A stretch of 64,000 bases of DNA from Rhodocyclaceae bacterium (GTDB lineage: Bacteria; Pseudomonadota; Gammaproteobacteria; Burkholderiales; Rhodocyclaceae): the NCBI GenBank assembly GCA_023230455.1, contig JALNXH010000007.1:77142-141141 (forward strand), written 5' to 3'. Made by a program: the position numbers and the translations under genes. Shown here piece after piece: positions 53,529 through 63,882 of the stretch; the stretch's first letter is position 1, and each line of letters starts with the position of its first letter. Below the pieces are notes generated by a model that saw nothing but the letters and a program-made list of their open reading frames with translations, ran no database searches and was not told where the DNA came from.

Positions 53529-54650
53529 TCAATCGAAAGCGTGGTGACGCACCACCCAGGCCTGTCCCAGCGCAATCGCCGTATCGCCGGGCAACAGCCG
53601 CTGCGCTTCGAGCAGGTGCAGTCCGGCGGCGGCGCAACGCTGGCGCAGTCCGGCGGCGATCAGCTTGTTGAAGAAGCAGCCGCCGCCGAAGGCCACCGTG
53701 CCTATTCCGCTCGCCTCCGCCGCGCTTTGCAGCCAGTCGAACAATGCCGCCACAACAGTGGCGTGGAACACCGCCGCACCGCGCTCGATATCGGCCTCGT
53801 CGATCAGGCTGGCCAGCATCGGCAGCAGATCGAGATGGCCGGCGGCGTCGATGCGCCAACCGTCGTCCAGGGGCCGGGTAGGCCCGAAGCGCGTCGCGCC
53901 CTGCTCCAGCGCAATCGCCGCCTGGGCCTCGAAATCCATTACCGGGCAAAGGCCGAGTAGGCCAGCTGCCGCATCAAAGACGCGGCCCATGCTCGACGTC
54001 GGCGGACAGCGTACGCCCTTGTCGAGCAGTTGCGCCAGACTGCCCGCCGCGACCTGCTTGCTGAAGCGCAAGGCAATCTCGTCGCCGCGGCCGAGGGCAT
54101 GCAGCACCGCCGCGGCCATGCGCCAGGGTTCGCGCGCCGCGCGGTCACCGCCGGGCAACGCCAGCGGACGCAGGCCTCCGAGTCGTTGGCAGTGCGCGCC
54201 GTCGACCCGCAACAGTTCGCCACCCCAGGCCGTGCCGTCGTCACCGAAGCCGACGCCGTCGAGCGCAAGGCCGAGCAGCGGGCCGTCGAAGCCGTGCTCG
54301 GCGCAGATCGCGGCGATATGGGCATGGTGATGCTGCACACCGATCGCGCGGACGCCGCACTCCTCCGCTAGCTGCAAACCAAAGCGGGTGGAATGAAAGT
54401 CCGGATGCAGATCGTGGGCAATGGCTGCGGGCGACCCGCCGAGCCATGTGAGTAGCGTGCGCGCGGCCTGCTCGTGGCCGATGCAGGCGTCGACGCAATC
54501 CAGATCGCCGAGCGTGTGGGAGACCACAGCCTCGCCGTCGCGTGCGGCGCACAGCGTGTTCTTGAACCAGGCGCCCATCGCCAGCACCGGCACGCCGCTC
54601 GGTAGCGGCAGGCGATGCTCGATCAGGTTGTCGGTGCTGCTCGCACTCAT
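53529..54650 (-). CDS. hypF: Truncated HypF-like carbamoyltransferase (Kae1-like part only)
   Basis: 373 residues, against ~750 for full HypF. The Kae1-like carbamoyl-transfer domain is complete: QHHHAHIAAI metal site, LDGVGFGDDGTAWGGE, and FGGGCFFNKLIAAGL. The N-terminal acylphosphatase, zinc-finger and YrdC-like domains, which make and use carbamoyl-adenylate, are absent. A short HypF is known in Ralstonia (HypF1), so it may still function, with YrdC activity elsewhere. The ATG overlaps the hypB stop (ATGA). Confidence 0.82.
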   Translation of the reverse strand: MSASSTDNLIEHRLPLPSGVPVLAMGAWFKNTLCAARDGEAVVSHTLGDLDCVDACIGHEQAARTLLTWLGGSPAAIAHDLHPDFHSTRFGLQLAEECGVRAIGVQHHHAHIAAICAEHGFDGPLLGLALDGVGFGDDGTAWGGELLRVDGAHCQRLGGLRPLALPGGDRAAREPWRMAAAVLHALGRGDEIALRFSKQVAAGSLAQLLDKGVRCPPTSSMGRVFDAAAGLLGLCPVMDFEAQAAIALEQGATRFGPTRPLDDGWRIDAAGHLDLLPMLASLIDEADIERGAAVFHATVVAALFDWLQSAAEASGIGTVAFGGGCFFNKLIAAGLRQRCAAAGLHLLEAQRLLPGDTAIALGQAWVVRHHAFD

Positions 54651-55441
54651 GCGGCCGCCGCCTCGCGGCGGGCGGCCGCGGCGCCGGCACGCAGCCAGTC
54701 GATCCACTCGTCCATGCCGCTGCCGTGGGTGGCCGAACTGCGGATGATGCGAATCGCCGGATTGACGCGACGAGCGAAGGCTTCCGCCTGATCGGCATCG
54801 AATGCCAGATGCGGCAGCAGATCGCACTTATTGAGCAGCATCAGGTCGGCGGCGCGGAACATGTCCGGGTACTTGAGCGGCTTGTCCTCGCCTTCGGTGA
54901 CCGAGAGGATCGCCACCTTATGCGCCTCGCCGAGATCGAAGGCGGCCGGACAAACGAGGTTGCCGACATTTTCGATCAACAGCAGGCCGCCATTCTGTAG
55001 CGGCAGGCGCTGCATCGCCTGGCCCACCATGCGCGCATCGAGATGACATCCCTTGCCGGTATTGACCTGGATCGCCGGCGCGCCGGCGGCACGGATGCGA
55101 TCGGCATCGCGGCTGGTCTGCTGATCGCCCTCGATCACCGCCACCGGCACTTCGCCGGCGAGGCGGCGCAGGGTTTCGACCAGCAGCGTGGTTTTGCCGG
55201 ACCCGGGGCTGGAGACCAAATTGATGGCGAACACGCCGAGTTGCGCCAACGTCTTGCGATTGGCGACAGCCTCGGCGTCGTTGCGCGCCAGCAGGTCCTG
55301 CTCGACTTCGATGCGCCGCACTTCGTCGGGTGCAGGCGGAATCACGGCGACGGCCGACCGCTTGCGCGGCACATAGGGATGCGCGTGAGGGTGTGATTCG
55401 AGGGTGGCACCATCGCCGCCGCAGCCACAGGTCGTACACAT
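54647..55441 (-). CDS. hypB: Hydrogenase nickel-incorporation GTPase HypB
   Basis: 264 residues. N-terminal MCTTCGCG gives a metal-binding cluster, with a short His-containing segment (SHPHAHP). G1 motif SSPGSGKTTLL, the GKGCHLDARMV nickel/zinc site and NKCDLLPHL (G4) are intact. It delivers Ni to HoxH with HypA. Overlaps hypF, 6 bp after hypA. Confidence 0.94.
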   Translation of the reverse strand: MCTTCGCGGDGATLESHPHAHPYVPRKRSAVAVIPPAPDEVRRIEVEQDLLARNDAEAVANRKTLAQLGVFAINLVSSPGSGKTTLLVETLRRLAGEVPVAVIEGDQQTSRDADRIRAAGAPAIQVNTGKGCHLDARMVGQAMQRLPLQNGGLLLIENVGNLVCPAAFDLGEAHKVAILSVTEGEDKPLKYPDMFRAADLMLLNKCDLLPHLAFDADQAEAFARRVNPAIRIIRSSATHGSGMDEWIDWLRAGAAAARREAAAA

Positions 55442-55447
55442 TGTTCG

Positions 55448-55789
55448 TTACTCCACGTCAAGATCCTTGACCCGCATCTCCATGCCGCGCAGCACCTGCA
55501 TCGGATGCGCGCCACAGGCCGGGCAAGGATCGTAAACCGTCTCCAGTTCTGCCGTCGCGCCGCAGCCGCTGCACCTGCCTTCGCCCGCGACAACCAGAAA
55601 TTCAAGCGCCGCACCCGCCGCGCAACTGCCGGCCGCCGCCGACTCGAAAGCAAAGCGCAACGCTTCGGGTTCGACACAGGATAGCGCGCCGATCTCCATC
55701 CGCACCCGGCGAACACGGGAAAACCCTTCGCGCACGGCCGCCGCCTCGATCAGTTCCACTGCGCTGGCGGCCAGCGAAAGCTCATGCAT
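55448..55789 (-). CDS. hypA: Hydrogenase nickel-insertion protein HypA
   Basis: 113 residues. N-terminal MHELSLA with the Ni-ligating His2; zinc site CSGCGATAE...YDPCPACGAHP with two CxxC pairs. Works with HypB. It follows the glycosyltransferase gene by 18 bp on the same strand. Confidence 0.94.
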   Translation of the reverse strand: MHELSLAASAVELIEAAAVREGFSRVRRVRMEIGALSCVEPEALRFAFESAAAGSCAAGAALEFLVVAGEGRCSGCGATAELETVYDPCPACGAHPMQVLRGMEMRVKDLDVE

Positions 55790-55807
55790 GGCGACCGCCG
55801 TTGCGCG

Positions 55808-57076
55808 TCACGCCAGCGCCGCTTCGATCTGCGCGCATACGGAATCCGCCGGTTGCGGATCGGCAAAGCGCGCGGCGGCGGCACGGCAGTTGGCGTCCAG
55901 GCGCGGCTCCGCCAACAGGCCGGCGATGCACTTCGCCACGCGGCGGCTTCCATAGCCACTTCGTGGCACGCTGCGGCCGACGCCGAGGGCTTCGATCCGC
56001 ATCGCATTGTCGAACTGGTCGTGGGCCATCGGCACGATCACTTGCGGCACGCCGGCGCGCAAGGCCTCGGCCATGCTGCCGACGCCGCCGTGATGGATCA
56101 GCGCTGCCGCATGCGGCAGCAGACGGCGGAACGGCACATACTCGAACCAGCGCACCGAGGGCGGCAGGTCGCCGGGAATCTGCTCAGGAAACGCCGAAAG
56201 CAGGATGCCGCGCCGGCCCAGCCGGCGGCACGCAGCCACGGATTCGCGGAACGCCCGCCCGGCATGCAGCATGGCGCTACCGAAGGTAAATACCAGCGGC
56301 GCTTCGCCGGCAGCGAGAAATTCTTCCAGATCGGGCGCCAACGCGGCCTCGGTAAAGCCGTCGAAGAGCAGAAAGTCGCCGCGCAGCAGCGGCGTCGGCC
56401 AATCGGGCTGCGTCGGGCCGAACCACGCAGGAAACAGCGTGACGGCGAAGTCCGGCGCACCGTAGAGGTGGCCCGCGTAGTTCGGCACCGAGGCAAGGCC
56501 GAAGTGCGCGCGCAGCGTATTAATGTCCGGCAGCGTCGCCGGATCGAGGAGGTCGGCGTCGATCCGCCGCCACAGCCAGCGCCGCACCGCCTGCGGTACC
56601 CAGCGTGGCACATGCAGCGGCCCGAGTTGCAGTGGATCATGGCAGGTGCGCAGGTTGGCCGGAGCGAGGTAGGTGCCGATCAGGCGCATGGCCGGACGCT
56701 GCTCGCGCGCCACGCTGGCACCCGGCAGCACCAGCGGATGCGCAATGACGACCGTCTCCTCGTCGGCAGGCAGTCCCAGCAGAAACTCGGCAATATCCTT
56801 TTGCCGCGGCGCGACGCTTTTCCAGACCACCTCGAAACCCTTGCGCGCGTCCCACAGCGCCGGGTTATGCAATGCGGCTTCCGCCTCCTCTACCGTTCCC
56901 ACGGTATGGCAATCCATGCCGGCATTGCGCGAGAATTCCGCCAACATCGGATGGGTCACCAGGGTCACCCGGTGACCGCGGCGTTGAAAAGCCGACGCAA
57001 GTCCCCAATAAGGGTGAAAATCCCCCATCGATCCCCAGGTGGCTATGACGAAATGACGGTTTCGCGCTATTGGCAT
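55808..57076 (-). CDS. UGT-type glycosyltransferase
   Basis: 422 residues of the GT1/MGT fold. N-terminal FVIATWGSMGDFHPYWGLA is the acceptor half start; C-terminal HHGGVGSMAEALRAGVPQVIVPMAHDQFDNAM is the donor-nucleotide binding block of UDP-glucosyl/sterol glucosyl transferases. Acceptor unknown, possibly a lipid or steroid-like alcohol. It appears to be the first gene of the hyp operon, 18 bp from hypA, which is unusual. Confidence 0.85.
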   Translation of the reverse strand: MPIARNRHFVIATWGSMGDFHPYWGLASAFQRRGHRVTLVTHPMLAEFSRNAGMDCHTVGTVEEAEAALHNPALWDARKGFEVVWKSVAPRQKDIAEFLLGLPADEETVVIAHPLVLPGASVAREQRPAMRLIGTYLAPANLRTCHDPLQLGPLHVPRWVPQAVRRWLWRRIDADLLDPATLPDINTLRAHFGLASVPNYAGHLYGAPDFAVTLFPAWFGPTQPDWPTPLLRGDFLLFDGFTEAALAPDLEEFLAAGEAPLVFTFGSAMLHAGRAFRESVAACRRLGRRGILLSAFPEQIPGDLPPSVRWFEYVPFRRLLPHAAALIHHGGVGSMAEALRAGVPQVIVPMAHDQFDNAMRIEALGVGRSVPRSGYGSRRVAKCIAGLLAEPRLDANCRAAAARFADPQPADSVCAQIEAALA

Positions 57077-57243
57077 GCGAGTGTTTGCGTCGGAAAGGGT
57101 TGTGAGTGCGCAACGCAGGCTATCCGCGGCTGTCGACGTCCGTCAAGGACTGGAGCACCCCCAGGAAAGCCATTGATCCAGCGCAAACGCGCTGCAACAT
57201 TTAATCATTATCCTGTTTCTTTACGCTCCAGGAGCCTGCTGCC
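57077..57243. promoter_or_regulatory. Divergent hyp/hox spacer
   Basis: 167 bp between the outward-facing hyp and hox units. It should hold the promoter of hoxF and that of the glycosyltransferase-hyp operon. No convincing sigma-54 site was found. Confidence 0.5.
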
Positions 57244-59016
<1,773 letters not shown>

Positions 59017-59101
59017 TGGCCTACCTCCCTTGTCCGCGCCGCGAACTCGCCGCCGCGTCCGAGATCGGCTCGGCGACGAAACGGCCCCACCAGGAGACTC
59101 C

Positions 59102-59803
59102 ATGAGCGATACCTTCATTCTCGACGGCGAGGAAATCCCCTTCGAACCCGGTCAGACCCTGATCGAGGCCGCCAAGGCGGCAGGCAAGTACATTCCCCAT
59201 CTCTGCTGGCATCCGGATTTCGTCGCCCACGGCTCCTGCAAACTGTGCACAGTCAAGGTAAACGGCCGCTTCGTTTCCGGCTGCACCGCCCAGGCGGCAC
59301 CGGGGCAGAACGTGGAAAACCGGACGCCGGAGCTCGACGACAAGCGCCGCACGCTGCTGCAACTGCTGTTCGTCGAGGGCAACCATTTCTGCCCCTCCTG
59401 CGAAAAGAGCGGCAACTGCGCGCTACAGGCCACCGCTTACGAGTTAGGCATGCTGACGCCGCATTTCGACCACTTCTATCCCGACCGGCCGGTGGACGCC
59501 TCGCACACCGATGTCCTGCTCGATTTCAACCGCTGCATCATGTGCGAACTGTGCGTGCGCGCCAGCCGCGACGTGGACGGCAAGAACGTGTTCGCCCTCT
59601 CCGGTCGCGGCATCGATTCCCATCTGATCGTGAATAGCGCATCGGGCCGTCTCGGCGACACCGATTTCGCCGCCTCCGATCGGGCCGCCAAGGTCTGTCC
59701 CGTCGGCGTAATCCTGAAGAAGCGCGTCGGCTTTGCCAAGCCGATCGGCGCACGCGACTACGATGCCCGACCAATCAGCCAGCACGTCAAGGAGTCCCGC
59801 TGA
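59102..59803 (+). CDS. hoxU: NAD-reducing hydrogenase subunit HoxU
   Basis: 233 residues from the ATG at 59102. The [2Fe-2S] ferredoxin-like N-terminus (PHLCWHPDFVAHGSCKLC...SGCTA) is followed by HFCPSCEKSGNC and NRCIMCELC...CPVG sites for [4Fe-4S] clusters, as in NuoG N-terminus. It carries electrons between HoxY and HoxF. Its stop overlaps the hoxY start (TGATG). Confidence 0.95.
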   Translation: MSDTFILDGEEIPFEPGQTLIEAAKAAGKYIPHLCWHPDFVAHGSCKLCTVKVNGRFVSGCTAQAAPGQNVENRTPELDDKRRTLLQLLFVEGNHFCPSCEKSGNCALQATAYELGMLTPHFDHFYPDRPVDASHTDVLLDFNRCIMCELCVRASRDVDGKNVFALSGRGIDSHLIVNSASGRLGDTDFAASDRAAKVCPVGVILKKRVGFAKPIGARDYDARPISQHVKESR

Positions 59804-60345
59804 TGACGGCCAAGATCAAGCTCGCCACCGTGTCGCTAGCCGGTTGTTTCGGCTGTCATATGTCATTTCTCGACATCGACGAGCGCCTGCTGACCCTGCT
59901 CGAACTCGTCGAGTTCGACCGTTCGCCGATCGACGACATCAAACATTGCGGGCCCTGTGACGTGGGGCTGATCGAAGGCGGCATCTGCAATGCAGAGAAC
60001 GTCCATGTGCTGCGCGAGTTCCGCAAGAACTGCAAAACCCTCGTTGCCGTCGGCGCCTGCGCGGTCAACGGCGGCCTGCCGGCGCAGCGCAACCATCTCG
60101 ACCTCGGCGACATCCTGCAGGAGGTGTATCAAACCAGCCTCGGTCTCGCTCCGGGCAGCGCAATCCCCAACGATCCGGAACTGCCGCTGCCGCTGAACAA
60201 AGTACACCCGATCCACGAAGTGGTGAAGATCGATTATTTCCTTCCCGGCTGCCCGCCCTCAGCCGATGCGATCTGGAAATTCCTCACCGACCTGATCGCC
60301 GGCCGCACTCCGGCCCTCGGTCACGGCCTGCTGCACTACGACTGA
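59803..60345 (+). CDS. hoxY: NAD-reducing hydrogenase small subunit HoxY
   Basis: 180 residues. N-terminal SLAGCFGCHMS supplies the first Cys pair of the proximal [4Fe-4S] cluster; GACAVNGGLP and LPGCPPSADAIW hold the others. It is the electron-transfer small subunit next to the NiFe site. Overlaps hoxU, 10 bp before hoxH. Confidence 0.95.
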   Translation: MTAKIKLATVSLAGCFGCHMSFLDIDERLLTLLELVEFDRSPIDDIKHCGPCDVGLIEGGICNAENVHVLREFRKNCKTLVAVGACAVNGGLPAQRNHLDLGDILQEVYQTSLGLAPGSAIPNDPELPLPLNKVHPIHEVVKIDYFLPGCPPSADAIWKFLTDLIAGRTPALGHGLLHYD

Positions 60346-60355
60346 AGACCCTGCC

Positions 60356-61846
60356 ATGAGCTTCGAACTTGAAACCGCCGACATAAACCCGGAAAACCTG
60401 CGCCGCGTCGCCATCGATCCCGTCTCCCGTGTCGAAGGCCACGGCAAGGTGACCTTGCTGCTCGACGAGAACAATCAGGTGCATCAGGTACGCCTGCACA
60501 TCGTCGAATTCCGCGGCTTCGAGCGCTTCATCCAGGGCCGACCCTATTGGGAAGTGCCGGTGATGGTGCAACGCCTGTGCGGCATCTGCCCGGTCTCGCA
60601 CCACTTGGCGGCCTCGAAGGCGATGGACATCGTGGTCGGCGCTGCGCAATTGACGCCGACCGCGGAGAAGATGCGCCGGCTGATGCATTACGGCCAGATC
60701 CTACAGTCCCACGCCCTGCACTTCTTTCACCTGTCCTCGCCGGATCTTCTGTTCGGCTTCGACTCCGACGTAGCCAAGCGCAACATCGTCGGCATCGCCG
60801 CCCAATATCCGGAAATCGCCAAAAAGGGCATCCTGCTGCGTAAGTTCGGCCAGGAGGTGATCCGCATCACCGCCGGCAAGCGGGTGCACGGCACCGGATC
60901 GATCCCCGGCGGCGTAAACAAGTCGCTGTCGAAAGACGAGCGTACTGAACTGCTCAAGGACGCCTACACGATGGTGGCCTGGAGCCGCGAGGCGGTGAAC
61001 ATCATCAAGCAACTGCATCAGCAAAACCCGGCGCTCTACGACACGTTCGGCGCCTTCCGTTCCAGCTTCATGAGCTTGGTTGCCGCCGACGGCAGCCTCG
61101 ACCTCTACCACGGCGCGCTGCGCGCCCGCGATGCCGACGGCAAGATTCTCTTCGATCAGATGGATTACCAAAACTACGACCAGGTCATTACCGAGGAGGT
61201 AAAGCCCTGGAGCTACATGAAGTTCCCATTCTTCACCGCGCTCGGCCCCGAGGCCGGCTGGTACAAGGTCGGGCCGCTGGCGCGGGTACAGAACTGCGAC
61301 AACATCCCGACGCCACTGGCTGAGTACGAGCGCCGCGAGTTCGTCGCTTACGCCGGCGGCAAGCCGTCGCACGCAACGCTCGGCTACCACTGGGCGCGGA
61401 TGATCGAGATGCTATTCGCCGCCGAGACGATCAAGGATCTGCTGCACGACGACGACCTTGAAGGAACGGATCTGGTGCTGAGCGGCGAACGGCAGAAGGA
61501 AGGCGTCGGCGTGATCGAAGCGCCGCGCGGCACCCTGTTCCACCACTACCGCGTCGGCGACAACGACCTGGTGACCATGGCCAACCTGATCGTCTCCACC
61601 ACCAACAACAACCAGGCGATGAACACCGCGGTGCGCGAGGTGGCAAAAAAATACCTCAACGGCCGCGAGATCACCGAAGGTCTGCTGAACCACATCGAAG
61701 TTGCCATCCGCGCCTTCGATCCCTGCCTCTCCTGCGCCACCCATGCGCTCGGACAGATGCCGCTCGAAGTCAGCCTGATCGACGCCGAAGGCGGTGTCAT
61801 CAGCCGCGTCAGTAAGGACAGCGACGGGCTGCGACGCCTGACGTGA
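60356..61846 (+). CDS. hoxH: NAD-reducing hydrogenase large subunit HoxH
   Basis: 496 residues. Ni-Fe ligands L1 RLCGICPVSHH near residue 74 and L2 DPCLSCATH near 460 are intact. After the His of L2 remain 33 residues (ALGQMPLEV...), the C-terminal extension cut by the maturation protease. It catalyses H2 oxidation/evolution at the NiFe site. The GTGA junction links it to the protease gene. Confidence 0.96.
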   Translation: MSFELETADINPENLRRVAIDPVSRVEGHGKVTLLLDENNQVHQVRLHIVEFRGFERFIQGRPYWEVPVMVQRLCGICPVSHHLAASKAMDIVVGAAQLTPTAEKMRRLMHYGQILQSHALHFFHLSSPDLLFGFDSDVAKRNIVGIAAQYPEIAKKGILLRKFGQEVIRITAGKRVHGTGSIPGGVNKSLSKDERTELLKDAYTMVAWSREAVNIIKQLHQQNPALYDTFGAFRSSFMSLVAADGSLDLYHGALRARDADGKILFDQMDYQNYDQVITEEVKPWSYMKFPFFTALGPEAGWYKVGPLARVQNCDNIPTPLAEYERREFVAYAGGKPSHATLGYHWARMIEMLFAAETIKDLLHDDDLEGTDLVLSGERQKEGVGVIEAPRGTLFHHYRVGDNDLVTMANLIVSTTNNNQAMNTAVREVAKKYLNGREITEGLLNHIEVAIRAFDPCLSCATHALGQMPLEVSLIDAEGGVISRVSKDSDGLRRLT

Positions 61847-62286
61847 GCACAGCGCCGCTCCTGATTTTCGCCTGGGGCAATCCCAGCCGCGGCGACGACG
61901 CGCTCGGCCCGCTGTTGATCGAACGCCTACAGGCGATGAATCTGTCGGGCGTCGACTGCCTCACCGACTTCCAGCTGCAAGTCGAACATGCCCTCGACCT
62001 CAAGGGTCGCCGGCGCGTACTGTTCGTCGACGCCAGCCTGAACGCCGCCGCGCCCTTCGAATTCGCCCCTATCCAGTCCGCCCGCGACGCCAGCTTCACC
62101 ACCCACGCCATGACTCCGGCAGCCATCCTGCAGGTCTATCGCGACGTCGAGGACAGCGAACCGCCCGCCAGCTGGCTGCTCGGCATCCGCGGCGAACGCT
62201 GGGCGCTGGGCGACCCGCCGAGCGAGGCGGCACTGGCGAACCTGGAACAGGCGTTGCGGTGGACGCTGCAATGGATACGGGATTGA
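61843..62286 (+). CDS. hoxW: Hydrogenase maturation protease (HoxW-like)
   Basis: 147 residues from a GTG at 61843 overlapping the hoxH stop. HybD/HyaD-family endopeptidase: N-terminal FAWGNPSRGDDALGP holds the conserved Gly-Asn-Asp and metal-binding Asp, and VEHALDL..VLFVDAS a second acidic site. It would remove the HoxH C-terminal extension after nickel insertion. Confidence 0.93.
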   Translation: MSTAPLLIFAWGNPSRGDDALGPLLIERLQAMNLSGVDCLTDFQLQVEHALDLKGRRRVLFVDASLNAAAPFEFAPIQSARDASFTTHAMTPAAILQVYRDVEDSEPPASWLLGIRGERWALGDPPSEAALANLEQALRWTLQWIRD

Positions 62287-62400
62287 TTCGCTGAATCGAT
62301 CAGACATCGCGCGCAAGCAGCAAATTCCCGGCGGCGGAGTTCAAGATCGGAGCGGGTGTTCCGTTAATCAAGCAATATCCGAGGGCTGCCTGAGTCTGCA

Positions 62401-63084
62401 ATGGACAAATCGAAAGCTGCTGAACACAGGGATGGACACGAAGCGGCCGACGACGAGCAACCGTCGTCAGACGGCTTCCGCTCCCGGCTGACCCGTCGCC
62501 TGGGCCTGCGCTGTGCCGCATGGCTAGACCGGACGATCGCACGGCTCGGCACGCTGCGCGAGCGCCTGGCGCCTGCCGCCGCCAACCACGACGACCGCCA
62601 CCCACCCCGCGCCGAAAGCCCTAGTGTTGTACCGCACGGCCGGCTGCGGGGCTTCCTGATTGCGACAACATTGTTCTTGATCGGACTTGGCGTCGGCGCC
62701 GGGTTTTCCTTCAAGCTGTTCGCGCATCGGCTGGATACTCAGGAGGAAAGGATTCTCGATCAGGCGGACGCGTTGTTGCATCAGGAAAAAGACCTGGTCC
62801 GGGCCGAACGTGCACTCTGGAAAGTCAAGGACGATCTGAAGGAAACGCTACAGCAATTGGAGGACACCGGCGCCGCAACGGAGCAATTAAAAAAACAGCT
62901 AAATGAAACAGATGCTCGCCTCAGCCTCTGCACCAGCCGAAGCAATGCCGCGCCCGGAACGGGCGGCGCAGGCAAACCCAGTGCGCCGCAGGCACGTGAT
63001 TTTCGCCAGAACCGAAAAAGCGGCAGTTGCAATCTGGCCACCCAAAGCGATCTTGGAAAATGCCTGGAGCAATTCAACCGCTGA
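62401..63084 (+). CDS. Coiled-coil membrane protein
   Basis: 227 residues. An acidic/basic cytoplasmic N-terminus (~75), one transmembrane helix at about 80-100 (FLIATTLFLIGLGVGAGFSF), then a periplasmic coiled coil (about 105-175) and a Ser/Pro/Gly tail with two Cys. No family recognised. Separate from hoxW by 114 bp. Architecture resembles small inner-membrane scaffold proteins. Confidence 0.7.
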   Translation: MDKSKAAEHRDGHEAADDEQPSSDGFRSRLTRRLGLRCAAWLDRTIARLGTLRERLAPAAANHDDRHPPRAESPSVVPHGRLRGFLIATTLFLIGLGVGAGFSFKLFAHRLDTQEERILDQADALLHQEKDLVRAERALWKVKDDLKETLQQLEDTGAATEQLKKQLNETDARLSLCTSRSNAAPGTGGAGKPSAPQARDFRQNRKSGSCNLATQSDLGKCLEQFNR

Positions 63085-63161
63085 GCATGCAGACCGGCAT
63101 GCCCGGCAATCGCCGCCGCTCCACTAGAATAGCGGCCCTTTCCTCCCCCGTCACCGAAACC

Positions 63162-63503
63162 ATGCCCACAATTCCCGCCTGCCCTCAATGCACCATGGAG
63201 AACACCTATCCGGATGGCGAGAACTTTGTTTGCGCCGACTGCGGCCACGAATGGCCGATGCAGGGTGCGGCAAGCGCCGCCGAGGACGATGCAACGGTGG
63301 TGAAGGATGCCAACGGCAACGCCCTCAGCGACGGCGATGCGGTTGTGCTGATCAAGGACCTGAAGGTCAAGGGATCCTCGATCACCCTCAAGATGGGCAC
63401 CAAGGTCAAGAGCATCCGCCTGGTCGGCGGCGACCACGAAGTGGACTGCAAGATGGACGGCGGCAGTTTCATGCTCAAAGCCTGCTACCTGAGAAAGGCC
63501 TGA
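63162..63503 (+). CDS. PhnA-like zinc-ribbon protein
   Basis: 113 residues from the ATG at 63162. N-terminal zinc ribbon CPQCTMENTYPDGENFVCADC followed by GHEW, then a small beta domain (about 50-113, GTKVKSIRLVGGDHEVDC). This is the YjdM/PhnA family; despite the name, alkylphosphonate function is not established. A hairpin of perfect arms follows the stop region. Confidence 0.9.
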   Translation: MPTIPACPQCTMENTYPDGENFVCADCGHEWPMQGAASAAEDDATVVKDANGNALSDGDAVVLIKDLKVKGSSITLKMGTKVKSIRLVGGDHEVDCKMDGGSFMLKACYLRKA

Positions 63504-63566
63504 ATCAATCGCCGGTCGGCGATTACACCTAGCCCTAGGGGGCGGAATTTAGAGACTGAGATACGG

Positions 63567-63589
63567 GGGGACGTCGGGCATACGTCCCC
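63567..63589. terminator. Hairpin downstream of PhnA-like gene
   Basis: GGGGACGT and ACGTCCCC form an 8-bp perfect stem with a 7-base loop, 64 bp after the stop, followed by TTGGG. Possible terminator. A smaller palindrome (AATCGCC..GGCGATT) lies just after the stop at about 63508. Confidence 0.5.
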
Positions 63590-63882
63590 TTGGGACGAAC
63601 GGGAATATGGCTGTCAGTTACTTTCACGAAACCCGATAAAGCAGCACGGTCGCGCTCGAACGCCACGGTAGATCGGCGGCGAGCACATGCCCCGCCGATA
63701 CAGCGATTCGATGGCAGGCAAGGCAGAAGGCCAGCGGTTGCATAGGCCAGTCCGCAGGCGATTGAAACGACTATCGAAGCTGAGCGCCGGGCAAGGCTTG
63801 ACCGGAGTCAAGCTTCGACCTGATGGTCGTCCCGCCGGCACCCAAGGGATCGCCCGACCGGTACGGGATCGGCTGACGCGCT
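63590..63882. other. Gene-poor stretch before IS end
   Basis: About 290 bp without a credible gene. Open frames exist on both strands (65 and 75 codons) but look like arginine-rich shadows. It may be intergenic, remnant of a decayed gene, or flank disturbed by IS insertion. Confidence 0.4.

Noticed and set aside
57060..57120. Sigma-54-like TGGCATG...TTTGC before hoxF
   Set aside because: The GG-GC spacing is longer than the required 10 bases; other GG/GC pairs lack consensus flanks.
63614..63841. 75-codon minus-strand frame
   Set aside because: Arginine-rich, no start context; overlaps another equally weak frame on the plus strand.
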